From: Emmonsiellopsis sp. PD_33 | Taxonomy: Eukaryota; Ascomycota; Eurotiomycetes; Onygenales; Ajellomycetaceae | Assembly: GCA_032988165.1 (NCBI GenBank) | Contig: JANTQF010000252.1 | Coordinates: forward strand, 1-50,840 | Length of the DNA: 50,840 nucleotides | Direction of reading: 5' to 3' | Shown: in pieces, positions 21,920 to 34,256 of the stretch | How positions within the stretch are numbered: the stretch's first letter is position 1 | Layout: each line of letters opens with the position of its first letter | Program-made: the position numbers and the translations under genes | Notes under the pieces: model-generated | Seen by the model: the letters and a program-made list of their open reading frames with translations, nothing else | What the model was told of the DNA's origin: nothing | Databases searched by the model: none

Positions 21920-23872
21920 TCAAAAGGCTGCTGATGAGCAAAGTACTGATTCCATACCAAACACGTTGGGAACGGGTGCAGAATTGTGGGCCCTGTCCGG
22001 TGATTTCCCTTCTTCCGCTGAGTAGAGTATCGGCGCCCAAATCCTCCAGTGCAACACAGTAATATGCGCCAACCGCTTCCCAAGGCATTCAATGTCAGGA
22101 ATCTGCGGTACTGGGATGTTGTCTGACTGTTGTCTCATATGTTGAGAGTCAGCCACCTGGAGTGGCGACATGGACCAGTATCGATTAACAAACTCAGTTG
22201 TAGCTTGAAGAAGTCTTTGTTTAACGTGACCAGAGGCTTTTGTGAATTCGGGTTCTTCGACGAAGGCGGCCAGCTGCGCCAAAGTGTAGGAAATGGCGAC
22301 ATTATCTGGATATGTAGTAGCTAATCCGTAGCTGTTGGCTTGAATCATCTGAGCTACCCGTGCAATTTCCAAGGCGATATAGTTCCGGTTGTATTTGAAT
22401 CGGGCTGTCACACTGTCGTCTTTGATCATGGAATTGTCTGCGTGTTCGATAATCGACAGTACCCGGGATTGTAATGTAGCGTATGTTGTAGGATCTGGCG
22501 ATAAATTACCACCTAGAGCTCCCATCACCTTTTCGAATACGCGACGACATATTTCAAGTATAATCAATATCTCGATGTGTTCCTGAACGTCGCACAGGCG
22601 GTTAAAGTCGAGTATGAATGCCCCGCAAGACTCTTTTGGAGGGTTGGTGGAGAAGAAAACTTCATCGAATAAATAACGTAGGAGGATTTGCATAGATTGG
22701 AGGTTGTTGGGAACTGGCGAAGAATAAAAATCTCCCACCGCTCTATGGCGATATTCTAAATACCGGAGGTTTGTGGCACGCACTTCTTTTTCAAATTTCG
22801 GTGATTTCTTCCGCCGATCGCTGACATGTTCCCGGAGGTAATCAACCGACTGTTCTATCAAAATCATCCTAAGAGCGCGGATCTGATGGTTCGCAACGTC
22901 CTATATCGATGAGTTAGCCGTATATCATGGAACCGGATTTATGTATTAGAAACACACCAGCTTCATTGCTTCTAGAACTGTAAATAATGAGTGGAGGCCT
23001 TCAGCCAGCTTCCCCATATCCTGCAGCCCGCATCCCGACCGAATTTCGTCCACCATTTCGTCCACCATCTGATCTCTCATTGGCGCACAGTGTGTCTTCA
23101 GCAGGCTCGAGAGCCATTCAGCGAGACTGACCAAATTTAGAACCCCCTTTTCAATCTGCTGTACGAGGAACGGAATATCCAGGTTCCCGGTGACGCATGG
23201 ATGGTCGCGATCAGGAACGAGGGTCAATAATATGTCCTTCAGTGTTCGAAGCATAGTTGGTAGCCTTGGTGTAAATTGTTTATCACCATGGGAATTCGTA
23301 GAGAGGTTCGCGTTGAGGGAAAAGCTGATGTTGTTCGATGTGTAGAAGGAATATATCAAGATCTCCTTCGCGATCGCCTCCCAGTACAAATTTGCCATTT
23401 TGAGCTTTTCTGGGCTGTTCACAGGGCGAAAATGGAGATCTCGGTCAAAGCTGACATCCACACGGAGCTGGGTGTTGAGCGTGATGGAGTCCAGGTCCAG
23501 TTCCGAGAGCGTTTCTTTCGTCACAGGAGGACTGGGTTTCGCATTGCGTAGCAGCCAAGTGTCTTCTGGGCTGAGCCCTAGTTCGGCGGGGATGAACATG
23601 GCTGGTGCGTAGGGGGTGCTATGATAGAAGCATGAGGAAAAGGTTGCAGGATGGTCATTATTGTAGGGTGGCGGCGGGCCGGGGGAGTTTTCATTCATAA
23701 GGATGAGTGAATTATCCACACGGAGGGACTGTGAATGCGCAAGGAAGTCACCCGAATTTTTCTTCGGGACATCGCTTGACTTGTCGGCGGCGGCGGCGAA
23801 GTACGATCTGTTGGAGGCATCTTCGCTCTCCCCGTGGGATCTTCTCTCTTCGTTGTGAAGACCAGTCTCCAT
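21920..23872 (-). CDS. SOK1: SOK1/TCP11 family protein (two exons)
   Basis: A member of the T-complex-11 family, whose yeast member Sok1 suppresses loss of cAMP-dependent kinase and is linked to cAMP/PKA signalling. Exon 1 is 23872-22958, exon 2 is 22900-21920; the 57-nt intron has a GTGTGT donor and an ATATAG acceptor, both phase 0, giving 631 aa. The first 120 residues are low-complexity and polar (PPPPYNND, acidic/Ser). From about 140 on the protein is helical: NSPEKLKMANLYWEAIAKEIL, then the domain core spanning the junction, LEAMKL-DVANHQIRALRMILIEQSVDYL. The C-terminal LAHITVLHWRIWAPILY matches the typical end of this family. A calmodulin- or membrane-related role is not visible. The assignment rests on these core motifs recalled from Sok1/Tcp11. 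Confidence 0.85.
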
Positions 23873-26800
23873 ATGGAGGAAGCTGATGAGTGCGAGCTCC
23901 TTCTAGAAGAAGGTGAATGGAAGATGCTCGTAACCCCGCGAGTATCCTATTTCCCTTGGATGAGAACTTCACAGATGATGGAAAAACTGCCCAGCTACCC
24001 AAAGTCCTTTTCAAACGTGCAGATAATCGAATGCTATTCTAGAAGGAATAGCGTAAGGGTCTGGGGTAGCAACTTGACTATTATCAGTAACACTGATGAT
24101 AAAAATGTTACAGGAAAGAAGAAAAGGGCGCCGCAAAAGCAATATCAAGCTTTTGAAGAGCAGGAAAGGGATGTTCACACACAGGATAGTGCGAAATGGG
24201 TCGGCAAGTTGCTGTGAGGTGTGTGTGGTGTACGGTTCGCGGTGTGTGCAATGCACAAGCAGGATAGGGAAAATGTGAAATGCAATATATGGCAAATAAA
24301 ATTGCTACACAATTAGCAAAATAGGGAGCAGAAGAGTAATTAATAGAAAATTCCATGAAATTTCGAGAAGTTAGTGCGCCGGCATGTTTCGTTTAAAAAG
24401 GTGGGAAGGTTGAGGAATTCAAGAGGCAAACAAGATATTGAGACGGAATAAGGAACAAGGAGGCTTACCAGGCGAGTCTAGGAACGAAACGTTGATGGAT
24501 GCACTAGGGAATTGCCACTGCCATTGATAAAGAAAGTACGGAGTAGAAAGTGAGGCAAATTGTTTTGAGGTCGAATTTGAGGATGAGCATTATGCCCCTT
24601 GCCGCAGCCACTCGAAATCGCTTAGTTGATTCGGGCTGCCCTAAATTCAAAATATGCACTGTCTCGGCCAACCAGAGGCACGGGGGGACTCCATAAAGAA
24701 TCCGGTTAATTGATATCCAAGCTGGTGTACTCGATAGGCGACCTGACCATTACATTGTACTGAATCTTCTGCAATTGTTGAATATACTACGAGATCCCTC
24801 TTCAATTCCACGTAGCCGCGAACACGGCAGGAACACTGGAGGGCACATGCTTTGCAAGCGGGGGATGCAGCACTGGTTAAACCAGGGTCGTGGGACATGT
24901 TTTTTTTTTTTTCATTCATTCTTTTTCTTTTTGGAATGCCGGTGGCCATCCGCCAGCAATAGTAATGCGCGAAGGCTAGATTGGCTTGGGACGGGTTGGC
25001 TAATGCGATTTGTGGCCTGTTGCAGGCCGCGGCGGTCAGGAGGTTGCTCTGCATAAGTTTTTTGTCAGCGGGATGGCTGATCGTCTTTTACTAGAGATCA
25101 GTCTTGCGCTGCTGCTTAACGAGTAGTTTCGGTGGTCTTGGGCGTAATTCCTACCGCGGATGATCTTACCTCTGAACCTTCCTTCGGCTGTCCACGTTCA
25201 TATCCTTTGTTCACCTTTCAATTTTCCGGACCATAAAGATATATCTTATGCGGCCTGTTACAGAATAAACAGTATAATGACATTGGAGGAAATGTATATC
25301 CAAAGCACACCTTCGCGTCGGAGCTTGGTGCCGTTTCACTAACCATCATGAAGTTCATCAGACAGATAGGATGCAGTTTTGCCCCTCTCAGTTCGATACG
25401 AAACAAAACCATCATAGCATCAACCGACCCCACGAATAGAGCGTGGTGTTGGTGTGCGCAGGGGCCTTGTGTTGCAAGTATTGGCTCTTTATTGGAGAAA
25501 GAAAGCAAATCAGCATTGTTGCATGCACCTTCTGCCAAAACTTGTCAGCAGCTATGTTGACAATTTTAATGTGACCTGAATGGCCGCTGACAGCCTACAG
25601 GTACCGGGGGTCGAGACCAGAAATCCTTTTATTTGCCCTCTCCCTTTCATATTTAACTGCTTTTCTTTGCTTTTTATTGGTGCAGAACCTGTTTGTCTTC
25701 GAGCTGCACATGTGCTGCGTGCACAAAGGGGCGCGAGAACAAACATATTTCATAGCCTCGAACGGAAAATCGTTCCGTCTTTGAAAATCTGCTGCCATTT
25801 CATTGTCAGATAAACGTTGGCCTTCTTTATCTGTGTATCAAATGGATGGCGCCAAAGATACAAACCAAAGAGTGGGATAAACAGGAATCAGCGACCGGTC
25901 GCAGCGAATCCATGCTCGCCTGTTCCATCCCCAGAACAAGGAAATAGTTTCTATCAAAGTATCGAAGCCCCTCGAAGCGGACTGTGGCGTCACAAAAAGC
26001 AACAAATGGCGTTGCTCGATTCGAGACATTAACAATGAACCATCCAATGGAACACGGAATTTCAAACTTCAAAGGTCGCCTCACTTTTCGGCAACATTAT
26101 TTTTTGCCGCGATAATCCGTCTTTGCGGGATCTAACCTCCTCTCCGCGCGAAGAGGAGAGCATAGCGTCCCAACAATAAAGTCGGTGAGAATGGAAGATA
26201 GGCGTGGGGGAGGTACGAGTTTAGTTAACTAGTTAGCTCTCGATCTGGCTAGGGCTTAGGGCCTGGTTAGGGCTGAAGATGTCACGAGGCTTGGTTTGTC
26301 AGCCTGAATGCCTGGACGACATCCCATATTGTCTATACCGTTGATGATTGCTCCCCCATCGCGCTCGCTGCAAGGTCGTGGCTACATGCAGTTTCTCGGT
26401 TGAGGATCCGGATTGTGGGCGAACTACCGCCCTACATGGCAAGATGGTGAGATTTTGATCGAGCTGATCCAATTTTCTACCCCCCTATCAAGAGACTTTG
26501 CAGTCTATGGCTCAAAGTCGTTATGCCACATAGGTACTCCAAAACTTCACGATAGGCCGGTCTTAAATCACAACATGAGCCCGAGCATGATATGCGTTCG
26601 GTAACCAGAGTTTGGGGCGAGCCTACATAGCATGCCAAGTTTCAGATGTGTTGATGGTGACTGAATCTCATGCACATACATGCCGTACGCCCTTCTTCGG
26701 GATCTCGTACTCATCTGCTGTTTCCCTCTTTCTCTCTGTTGTTTCCCACCAATGCTTGGCTTCTCTGTAAATATGAGCTCATCTCCCAATCGCCGAGATG

Positions 26801-28470
26801 GCATTGTCGACGTTTTCTGTCTCGGAAAACAGCGTTCGAAACACCCACGTTGATGCCCTAATGCTTAATCGAACTTTGTCCATACGAAACTAAAAATATG
26901 CAGTTATATGGTGTGTCAAAATCGACCATCCCCGCCTCCCTAAGATCTGGCCATGCATAGAGAATCCCACATTTCCCCGGATTTGCCGTGCAGAAAGTGC
27001 AGAAAGGGGGGGCGCAATGGATGATGTGTCCATAGAGGGGATTCAGAAAACCAGTGCGTGTGTGTAACGCCTGTCGGTTGCCAAGGCTTGATATTTAGCC
27101 CCTTGGGAACTTTGAGAGTTCTATCGATATTATAACAGGGCGTCTGGGGAGCCTTTGGGAGCCAGCAGAAGAGTCCTGCCATGAATGGTTTTTTTTTTTC
27201 AACTGCCGAACCCGACGGTTATAAGCCTGGCATATCCACGACAGTGACGCGAAAAATTCGCAAGAAGCTTCCGGCAGCTGAGGCAAATCGCGTCAGCTGT
27301 TACCATTATTTTTTTGTTTGGAAAATATCACAATGATAGCTTTGCTAACGGTTGCCTACGGCTGTGCTGTTGTCCGCTTACTGTACGACATCTGTTCGTA
27401 CTGTTCCGAATATTTCGTGGCCGAATAAGTGCCGTTGATTTCTCATGGCTACTACACGTATTAGCCAACGGATTAGTTCATCGTGGTGTAATTCCACTTT
27501 ATGTATCATTGACATCTAGCCCAAGTTGTTCGTTGTCTCTCGGGATTCTGGTATCCAGATGCTGATGGAATGGGAATTTGACTTGCAGCATGATTGAATG
27601 TCGCCCTTTCCCACATATGTCTAGACCACCTTCGCGCCCCCCATGATCACTCAGCTGACGCGGTGAGAGACGGATATGCCATCCACACGGGAGATTTTGA
27701 GCAAGACGTGAGGCGCCATATAGCTGAGGAGTAGGAGCTGATAATTCTATTTTGTTTGGCTGGGGGGGGAATTGGATTATGGAGTGAAAGGGCGAAATGA
27801 TACTGGGAAAATATATGAGGCTCTCAGGAGGCTGGCCCTGATTTCAAAAGGATATAGAAGCACGGGAGGGGTCAATTAAGGGGTTCTCAAGCGGTAGGGC
27901 GTTGCTGTTCGTTTTAAACGGAAATCCGACGACAGGCGCCAGAGATTCTTTCAAGAACCCGCTCTCGCGATTACCAATGAATGGTGAAAGTCGCGCCTCG
28001 GCGGGAAGGTCTATAGGGCGTGTGCCTAGTCTTTGCGGGATCTGACATCCCTGGACGGCTAAGGCGGGATGTACTGGGGCGGCTAGATTTGGCAATATGT
28101 TGTGCAAATGCTATGTCAAGCTAGAGCTATTTAACATGGTGCGATATAACAGTTAGAAGCAGGGTTAAGTTATTATCTGGGCTTGTATAGCGTTGAAGAA
28201 GATAGAGTGGTTTTTATTGTTATTGTAGTCAAGGTCTCCCATGACGTGATATGAAGGCATGTTGCCCTACAGAAAGGGGGCAACCGAAAAACGGAATTCC
28301 ATCATCTCGTGGCTGGAAGACGATACTGTTTATGAAAAAATGAAGGAGGGGAGGAGGATAATTAATACAGGGAAGGAGATTCGAAATGAAATACAAAGAG
28401 AAGTAAAGAAAACAAAGTACAACGAGGAAGAAAAATTTGATATATACAAATTCAGCCTGGACTACTGCCT
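23873..28470. other. 4.6 kb gap without a supportable gene
   Basis: This is the largest non-repetitive gap in the window. Open frames on both strands (for example 24647-25054 -, 25580-25813 +, 27844-28107 -, 28259-28630 +) have no domains and do not chain through plausible introns. Composition is ordinary, CpG is present, and I see no transposon-like terminal repeats. A small GC-rich hairpin (arms CTCCTCT/AGAGGAG) lies at about 26139-26160. The gap may hold a long SOK1 promoter or leader, or noncoding transcripts, but nothing in the sequence proves this. Confidence 0.45.
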
Positions 28471-29631
28471 TCAGAGATATGGCTTTACCTGCTTCTCCGT
28501 CCACTCCCAGAACTTCAGCCCTGTTCCATTCCCACCCTCTGCTTCCGTCTTTGTTGCGTCTGCCAAATCCTGGCGCATTGGCAGAAATCTATTCCAGGGA
28601 ACAACTAATCGTGCAGGACACATAAGTTAGCTTATTAAGTCTTAAAGAAATGCCTCCAACTCAGCAAAGAAACAAAAGGGGATATAGCCACTTACTCCAA
28701 TGCCCCGACCTCTCAATCGTAACCTCGGGCGATAAGCCGGCAAACAACTCCGTATAAGCCCCAAACAAAGGTGGGTAGTGCGTTGCTCTCATCATTTGTC
28801 TCAACAAGAACCCTCGGTGTCTTGAGAGCTCAGATAAAAGATTACCTGGGTTTAATGCCACACTGACAATCCCATTGCCACTGTAACGTTTTGCGAACTC
28901 GCATGCATGCAAATAATTTCCCGCCTTGCTGACGCCGTACTTATAAGAAGCAGACTGATCATTATGGTAATCCAGATTATCCAGCGGCACGCCCAGCTTG
29001 GGAGATAGCAATTCGGCTCCGCATGAAGATACCCAGACGACACGGACCGTGTTTGGCGGCTCGGCTTTGGCTGTAGAGAGCAGCGTGGGGGTTAGGAATT
29101 TCGTAAAGAGAAAGGGGGCAACAGTGTTGACGCCAAGCTGAAGCTCGTAGCCCTGGGCGGTCTTAGAACCTTGGGGAGGCGTCATGACTCCGGCATTGTT
29201 GAAGAGGACGTGTAGCTTTCTTTCTTTGGCGAGGAAGGCGTTTGCCGATGCCTTGATGGTGGTCAAATCATTGAGGTCCAGGGGCAAGTAGACTAGTTCT
29301 CCTGACGACGAGGGGTGAGCATTTTTGATGGACTCGATGGCTTTGGCTGCCTTTTCTTCAGAGCGTGCGGCAACATAGACTTTTGCGTTCTTCGAGAAGA
29401 GGATGTTGGCTAATTCCTTGCCGAGTCCCGTGTTTGAGCCGGTTACGATGTAAACCTGGGAGAGATTGTTAGCTCGGTTTATTCGTTAACGCCAACATGA
29501 GTTTGGCCAAATAATTGGAACGCAGATATAAACGGCAAACCCACCTTCCCCTGGAGATCCGGCAAGTCTTTCTCAGTAAATGCTGGTACTGGGGGAAATG
29601 CTTGTGTCCAATGATGGTAGAGTCCCATCAT
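28471..29631 (-). CDS. Short-chain dehydrogenase/reductase (three exons)
   Basis: An NAD(P)-dependent oxidoreductase of the classical SDR superfamily, closest in style to the fungal retinol-dehydrogenase/WWOX-like group. The substrate is unknown. Exons on the minus strand are 29631-29545, 29455-28696 and 28604-28471, giving 326 aa; donors are GTGGGT and GTAAGT, acceptors CCCAG and ATTAG. The cofactor motif TGSNTGLG is at 34-41, NNAG at 115-118, catalytic Ser in WVSSCG (about 172) and YGVSK at 202-206, so all key residues are present. Splicing to exon 3 restores the typical SDR ending IVPWNRF ... LKFWEWTEKQVKPYL, which strongly supports the model; reading through the last intron would give a truncated tail. 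It lies downstream of, and in the same orientation as, the GMC oxidoreductase and the cupin. Confidence 0.93.
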
Positions 29632-30394
29632 GGCTGAATTGAAGTTTGTTGTGTGATTATCTGGCAGGGTAAGTTAATCGTACCACCTGGAGGTTATTAC
29701 TATTGTAATAATATATTTGAAAGGGTCAAGAGAGGGCCTCCTATGAACGCGGGAGTAGCCGTCCTTTTATACCCCCTATCTGCCTTGATGTTGTGGAAAT
29801 GGGAACCTGAACGTCACGGCAAGGTTTTTGGGTGGGGGAGGAGGGGGCGAGCTAATCCCTTTCTGATTTAAGGTGGGTGGAGTCGGGACGTTTTAGGCCC
29901 GGCGCTAGTTAACCTAAATTTCCGACACCAAAGTTGATATCAGGCGGAATGTCTCATAAAATGAATGGTAGGGGATTTAACGAGCTGGAAACTCCACATG
30001 AATGGGCTTTATATAAAATGGTTCGGGTCAGGGGAGGCCTGGAGCTGGCGTAATATAAGGTATCGTGAGATACTATGAAAATGGGTAGATATAATCTTCG
30101 TTACGGGGCCGTTGGCGTTATATAAAATATGTTTTCGCTGTGATGCGACAAATAATAGGGTAGGTGGTATGCAATAGGGGTGTTAGTAGTAGCTATTCAG
30201 TGGCGAAAAATTGGTAATATCCATTTATGATCCAGAATGATTCAGAAGGCTTGTTCAGTCGAGAAACGAGCGACGAGAATAATCACATCCCACAAATTTA
30301 TCGCATGCCCGTCGAACACCTTGGTGGGCACCAGTCAAGCCAATGCTTACCCTCTCTCTTCCTCTCTATATCCAAAACTTCGCCCAGGTTCAAT
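29632..30394. other. Spacer between SDR and GMC genes
   Basis: 763 nt upstream of the SDR start and downstream of the GMC stop. No gene is supported. It contains an AT-rich half (29930-30240) and presumably the SDR promoter. Confidence 0.5.
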
Positions 30395-32651
30395 CTACTC
30401 TTCAGCCTCAGACCAAGCCCGAATAATCATATCCGCAGCCTAGGAGGGGTTAGCCGATCCTGAAAATGCCACTTAAATAAATAAATAAAAGAAAAGAAAA
30501 TAAGCTTACCTTCTCCCCAATCGCATAAGCCGTTGCACTTGTATGTGTCCCTGGAATGAGCGGGACAATACTAATATCCGCAACCCGCACCCTATCCAGC
30601 CCATGAATCTTCAAATCAGGCCCCACCACACCCCCCTTTTCCAACGGCATCATCGCCGCCGTGCAGCACGGATGCATATAACTAGCCAACGCCGTTTCAC
30701 GGGTAAATTCCTTAAGACCCTCAATATCGGTAACGTTCGCGCCAGGTGCGATCTCCACCGGCTCGAGGACTTTCATTCCGTCCGACTCGTGGAAGCGGCG
30801 TAGGAATTGGAGGTATAAAGCAATTAAATCCAGATCGATGGGGTTGCTGAGGGTGCGGTATGAGATTATTGGCTCTGCGTCGTGATTTTCGGGGTCGATC
30901 ATGACGGTGCCTCGGCTGAGGGGTTTAAGCAGGAAAGCAAGGCTGGGAGGCGCCATGGTGGGGGATTCGAAAAGGGGTTGTTCCGGATGTTCGAATGCGT
31001 TTGCGAGAATTTCGAGTTGGGCTTCGTAGCCGGCGATGATGGTGTCGGGGGTACCCTCTGGCAGGAAGGAGGTGGCTAGTCCGTCGCTTATTTGACTCCG
31101 GACGGATGCGGCGATGTCTGCATAATCGGCTGTAATGTTTGAAAGGGGGATGTAGATTGCAGAGCTTCCCATAGCCAGAGTGTATGGGCCTTGGGCTGGT
31201 GTCTGGGCGTATAACTCAATGGCCTCTTCAATGAAGGAATCGTTGGTCGTAAGGTCGCTTTCAGCTGGACTCGGGATGTTGGAATCTTTGTAAACAGGTC
31301 AGAAAATACCCCATTCAAAAACAGGCGAAGGGTAGCAACTCACAATTGTAAATAAGTCCAGGACCAGCATGATCATGGAAGTTGTAGCCTACCCCCGGAA
31401 GGTCGACAGTAACATCGATCCCAGCGCTCTCCAGAAACGCTGGATCACCGATACCACTTCTCTGGAGGATCTGGGGGGTATGTATTGCACCCGCAGAGAC
31501 GATGACTTCAAGATTTGGTTGGATCTGATAGACTGTTGCGTTCTCTCCTGAGTCTGACACCGCCCGATACTCAACCGCGGGCGCCTCGTCTGATTCAGGA
31601 TCAACAATGAGCTTGAGCGCCTTATGCCCAACAAGCAAATCATAATTCGAGCGCTCCTCAATAACATCAGCAAAATGTCCAATTCCGGCGAAAGATCGCT
31701 TAGCAGTTTCAGGGTGCTGCGAAGCTGGGACCCAGCAGAAGCCGTCCTTGTCTCCTGCTGCACATTCAGTTCGTGCCGGGACACCGAATTCCACAAGGGC
31801 ATCCCGAACAATCTCTGTGTGAAAGTACTAGTAAGCAAATGTTCCCGTTCCAAGCGTCGATTCTCGTTCTCACTTTGTAATGGGTATTGGAACGGGGGAT
31901 AGGATGAATGGATCGGAGTGTCTCCGCCATAAGCCGCGTCCACATCCCAGGTATAGCCGTACTTCTCTACCAATTCGTCGCTTGGCTCGTGGAACGATAC
32001 GCTCTATTCGATGGTTAGCATTTTATTCAGCTCGTCATGGGACGAATCGTCAAACTTTTCTGAACCACGGAAAGATGCCATCCCAATCCCATTTATCCTC
32101 CGAATCGTCAAACTCTGGACTACCAATGGCGCGCCATTCCTCGTGGTCATATTTAGACCCACGGTCAAAGAACTTCATTTCCAGTTAACGAAATAGGTTT
32201 GGAAACGGGACTGGAATTGGGGATCGTACCTGGCCGTTAATAGCACTACTTCCGCCCACCGTCATGCCAATAGAAAAAGCTCCGCTACGGTTGTTTAGCC
32301 CCTCTATCGGTGCCGTTTCGTATGTGATTCTACTGGCCCCCGGCGGGCCACCGGGAGGCTCGGTGATTCCTGAACCCTCCTCCACTACCCCATACTCGAT
32401 CACCAACACATTACCTATAGTATAACATATCAGTTGAGACCATGGGGTAACTCGGGCTAAAACCTACGATCAGGAAATGTCTCTGAGAGCCTATCGGCTA
32501 TCGTGAGCCCAACGGTTCCGCCACCAACGACGACGAAATCATACTCGCGGTCTTCAGGAGGCGAGTCAATTTGTCGTCTGGCATGTCCGTACGGGAGCGC
32601 AGTAGCAGCGCCTGTGAGGGCTCCGAAAAGTAAGTAACTCCGGAACCTCAT
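30395..32651 (-). CDS. Secreted GMC flavin oxidoreductase (seven exons)
   Basis: An FAD-dependent glucose-methanol-choline oxidoreductase, probably secreted, oxidising an alcohol or sugar; the exact substrate is unknown. Minus-strand exons are 32651-32468, 32414-32230, 32172-32056, 32003-31874, 31814-31344, 31285-30510 and 30439-30395. They join in frame to 635 aa. Residues 1-18 form a signal peptide (MRFRSYLLFGALTGAATA). The FAD motif VVVGGGTVGLTIA is at about 40-52. GMC signature 1 is GMTVGGSSAING, signature 2 is VSAGAIHTPQILQRSGIG. The catalytic pair is His567 (SYMHPCCTAAM) and His610 (PGTHTSATAYAIGEK), so the enzyme looks active. Intron 3 uses a weak GTTTGA donor and intron 2 an AAG acceptor, the two least certain junctions. 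It lies between the SDR and the cupin on the same strand. Confidence 0.92.
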
Positions 32652-33378
32652 CGTAGCTAATGAATTAGACCAGATGAGAAAGTTGACAATAGTGAGGTAT
32701 TATGAGAGGAGCTCCACATATTGCAAAACACCCATCAAGCAGGCGGAACCCGTAGGTATTTATATATGATGCTGCACTCATTAAAACGAGTCTTGGAGTG
32801 GGTCCTCGATATACCCGGACTCCCAGGTTGCCGTTGTATCATAAAACCATGTTTTTAAATCCTTTTGGTCGTAGGAAAAGTGACCATCAGGGACTATTGT
32901 CTGCTGGAACTGTATGGCTGGGGAATGCTGGAGATGATATGGCTCCTGCATTTCTCAAGCGTCTGTAACCTTGTAGAGAGCATACCTGGCTTATTTACCC
33001 GCACATGGGTTCGTAGTGCACCTTGCAGCAAACCCCTGGGGTTCTCAACAGAATTCGTTCTTTTTCTGCGTAATAAGGACCTGGCAAATATTAGGCAAGT
33101 TCTGGATCTTCTGGCACACGAGTCGAGAACGGGCGGCCAGAAATTCTGTAAAAACCAAAGTCCAGGCCGCACGTTTCTCTTCTCTCAATTGCACTGGGGC
33201 GTGAAGATACGCAGAGCCTGAAGCTAAAGCTCCCTGCCCCCAAAACAAGGTCGCATAATCCTTGAAAATACGGTAAAAAACAACGGAGGGATCACCTTTC
33301 GCCATGAGATGTCGGATCTTAAAATGGCCAGTCCCCCCCGAAATTTTGGGGGAAACTATCTTCCACAATGTTATGTAC
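32652..33378. other. Upstream region of the GMC gene
   Basis: Promoter side of the GMC oxidoreductase. Short overlapping frames on both strands at 32865-33368 have no recognisable domain. Nothing else is supported. Confidence 0.45.
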
Positions 33379-33640
33379 CTTGCTCAATGCGAGTGATGCC
33401 CGTCCAAATGGTGTCGCCCATGACAAGGAGTTAAAGTCCTTAGTAGCCAGGAAAACAACAACCGCAGCGATGATCAGGCAAAATGCGGCAAAGAAGAACC
33501 ATTGAATGCCGCATGTAGACGGCTTCTCGGCTTGCCGTTCTTAAACTCTGCTCCCTGCTCCTGCAAGGATACCTCTGTAGCAGAGGACGCTTCGGCAGTA
33601 AGGACTGCTCCATCAAAACCGGGAGTCAGCCCTAAACATG
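33379..33640 (-). pseudogene. Possible remnant of a membrane protein
   Basis: On the minus strand a reading frame near 33640-33530 (about GLTPGFDGAVLTAEASSATE) is followed, after a frame change near 33525, by a clear hydrophobic helix with flanking residues: CGIQWFFFAAFCLIIAAVVV, then FLATKDFNSLSWATPFGRAS. The helix looks genuinely protein-coding, but the two pieces are in different frames and no exon boundaries fit. It may be a decayed gene or one exon of a gene I cannot assemble. The family is not recognised. Confidence 0.27.
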
Positions 33641-34256
33641 CAGCAATAAACGTTTAGGCCTTGGCAGGCCTTTCATATCCGTGTTAGAACCTGGTGGAAG
33701 AATGCTCTGGAGGCCTGTTCAAATTTGAAGCAGCAATATAATCAATATATTCATTCAAGTTCTTTTGGCATGAGGGAGGTGGAATCTGCAAGCCAAGGCC
33801 GCTTGGTAACAGGCAAATCCCCGCGAGAATAATTTTGCATCTTCAATGATCAGTTTGATTGCTGGCTAGAACGGGGTTCTCGATTCAGGATTGATTGATT
33901 TCTTTGGATTTGGATGGGGCGATAGATATAGCATGGTAGCTGCCGATGCGGGAGGGCGAGCGAGGAAATGGAAACAACTTGTCGGTGACATTTGGGGGAT
34001 CGGATTCTGACTGGTGTCATATTGAGAGAGCGCGGGGATAACCCCATTCTATAGGATCATTGAAACATAGTTTTGTATCTTGCCAATTCCAAAGACTGAT
34101 GTTGGTGGTTGACGAAACAAAAAGTTGTGGGAAAGAAAGTCGGTGGGATGGGGAAATAGCAACGTTGCGTGGAAATAACTACTCGGATATAAAAACCACC
34201 AACAGAGAAGATGGAATAGACATTAGTTATCTACATGATGCATGGATAGCTATCAA
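33641..34256. other. Spacer
   Basis: About 600 nt between the membrane-protein remnant and the end of the cupin gene. No coding signal is seen. Confidence 0.45.

Noticed and set aside
26119..28044. Shared 15-mer GTCTTTGCGGGATCT at about 26120 and 28030
   Set aside because: One exact 15-base match within 50 kb is expected by chance about once; flanks are not similar.
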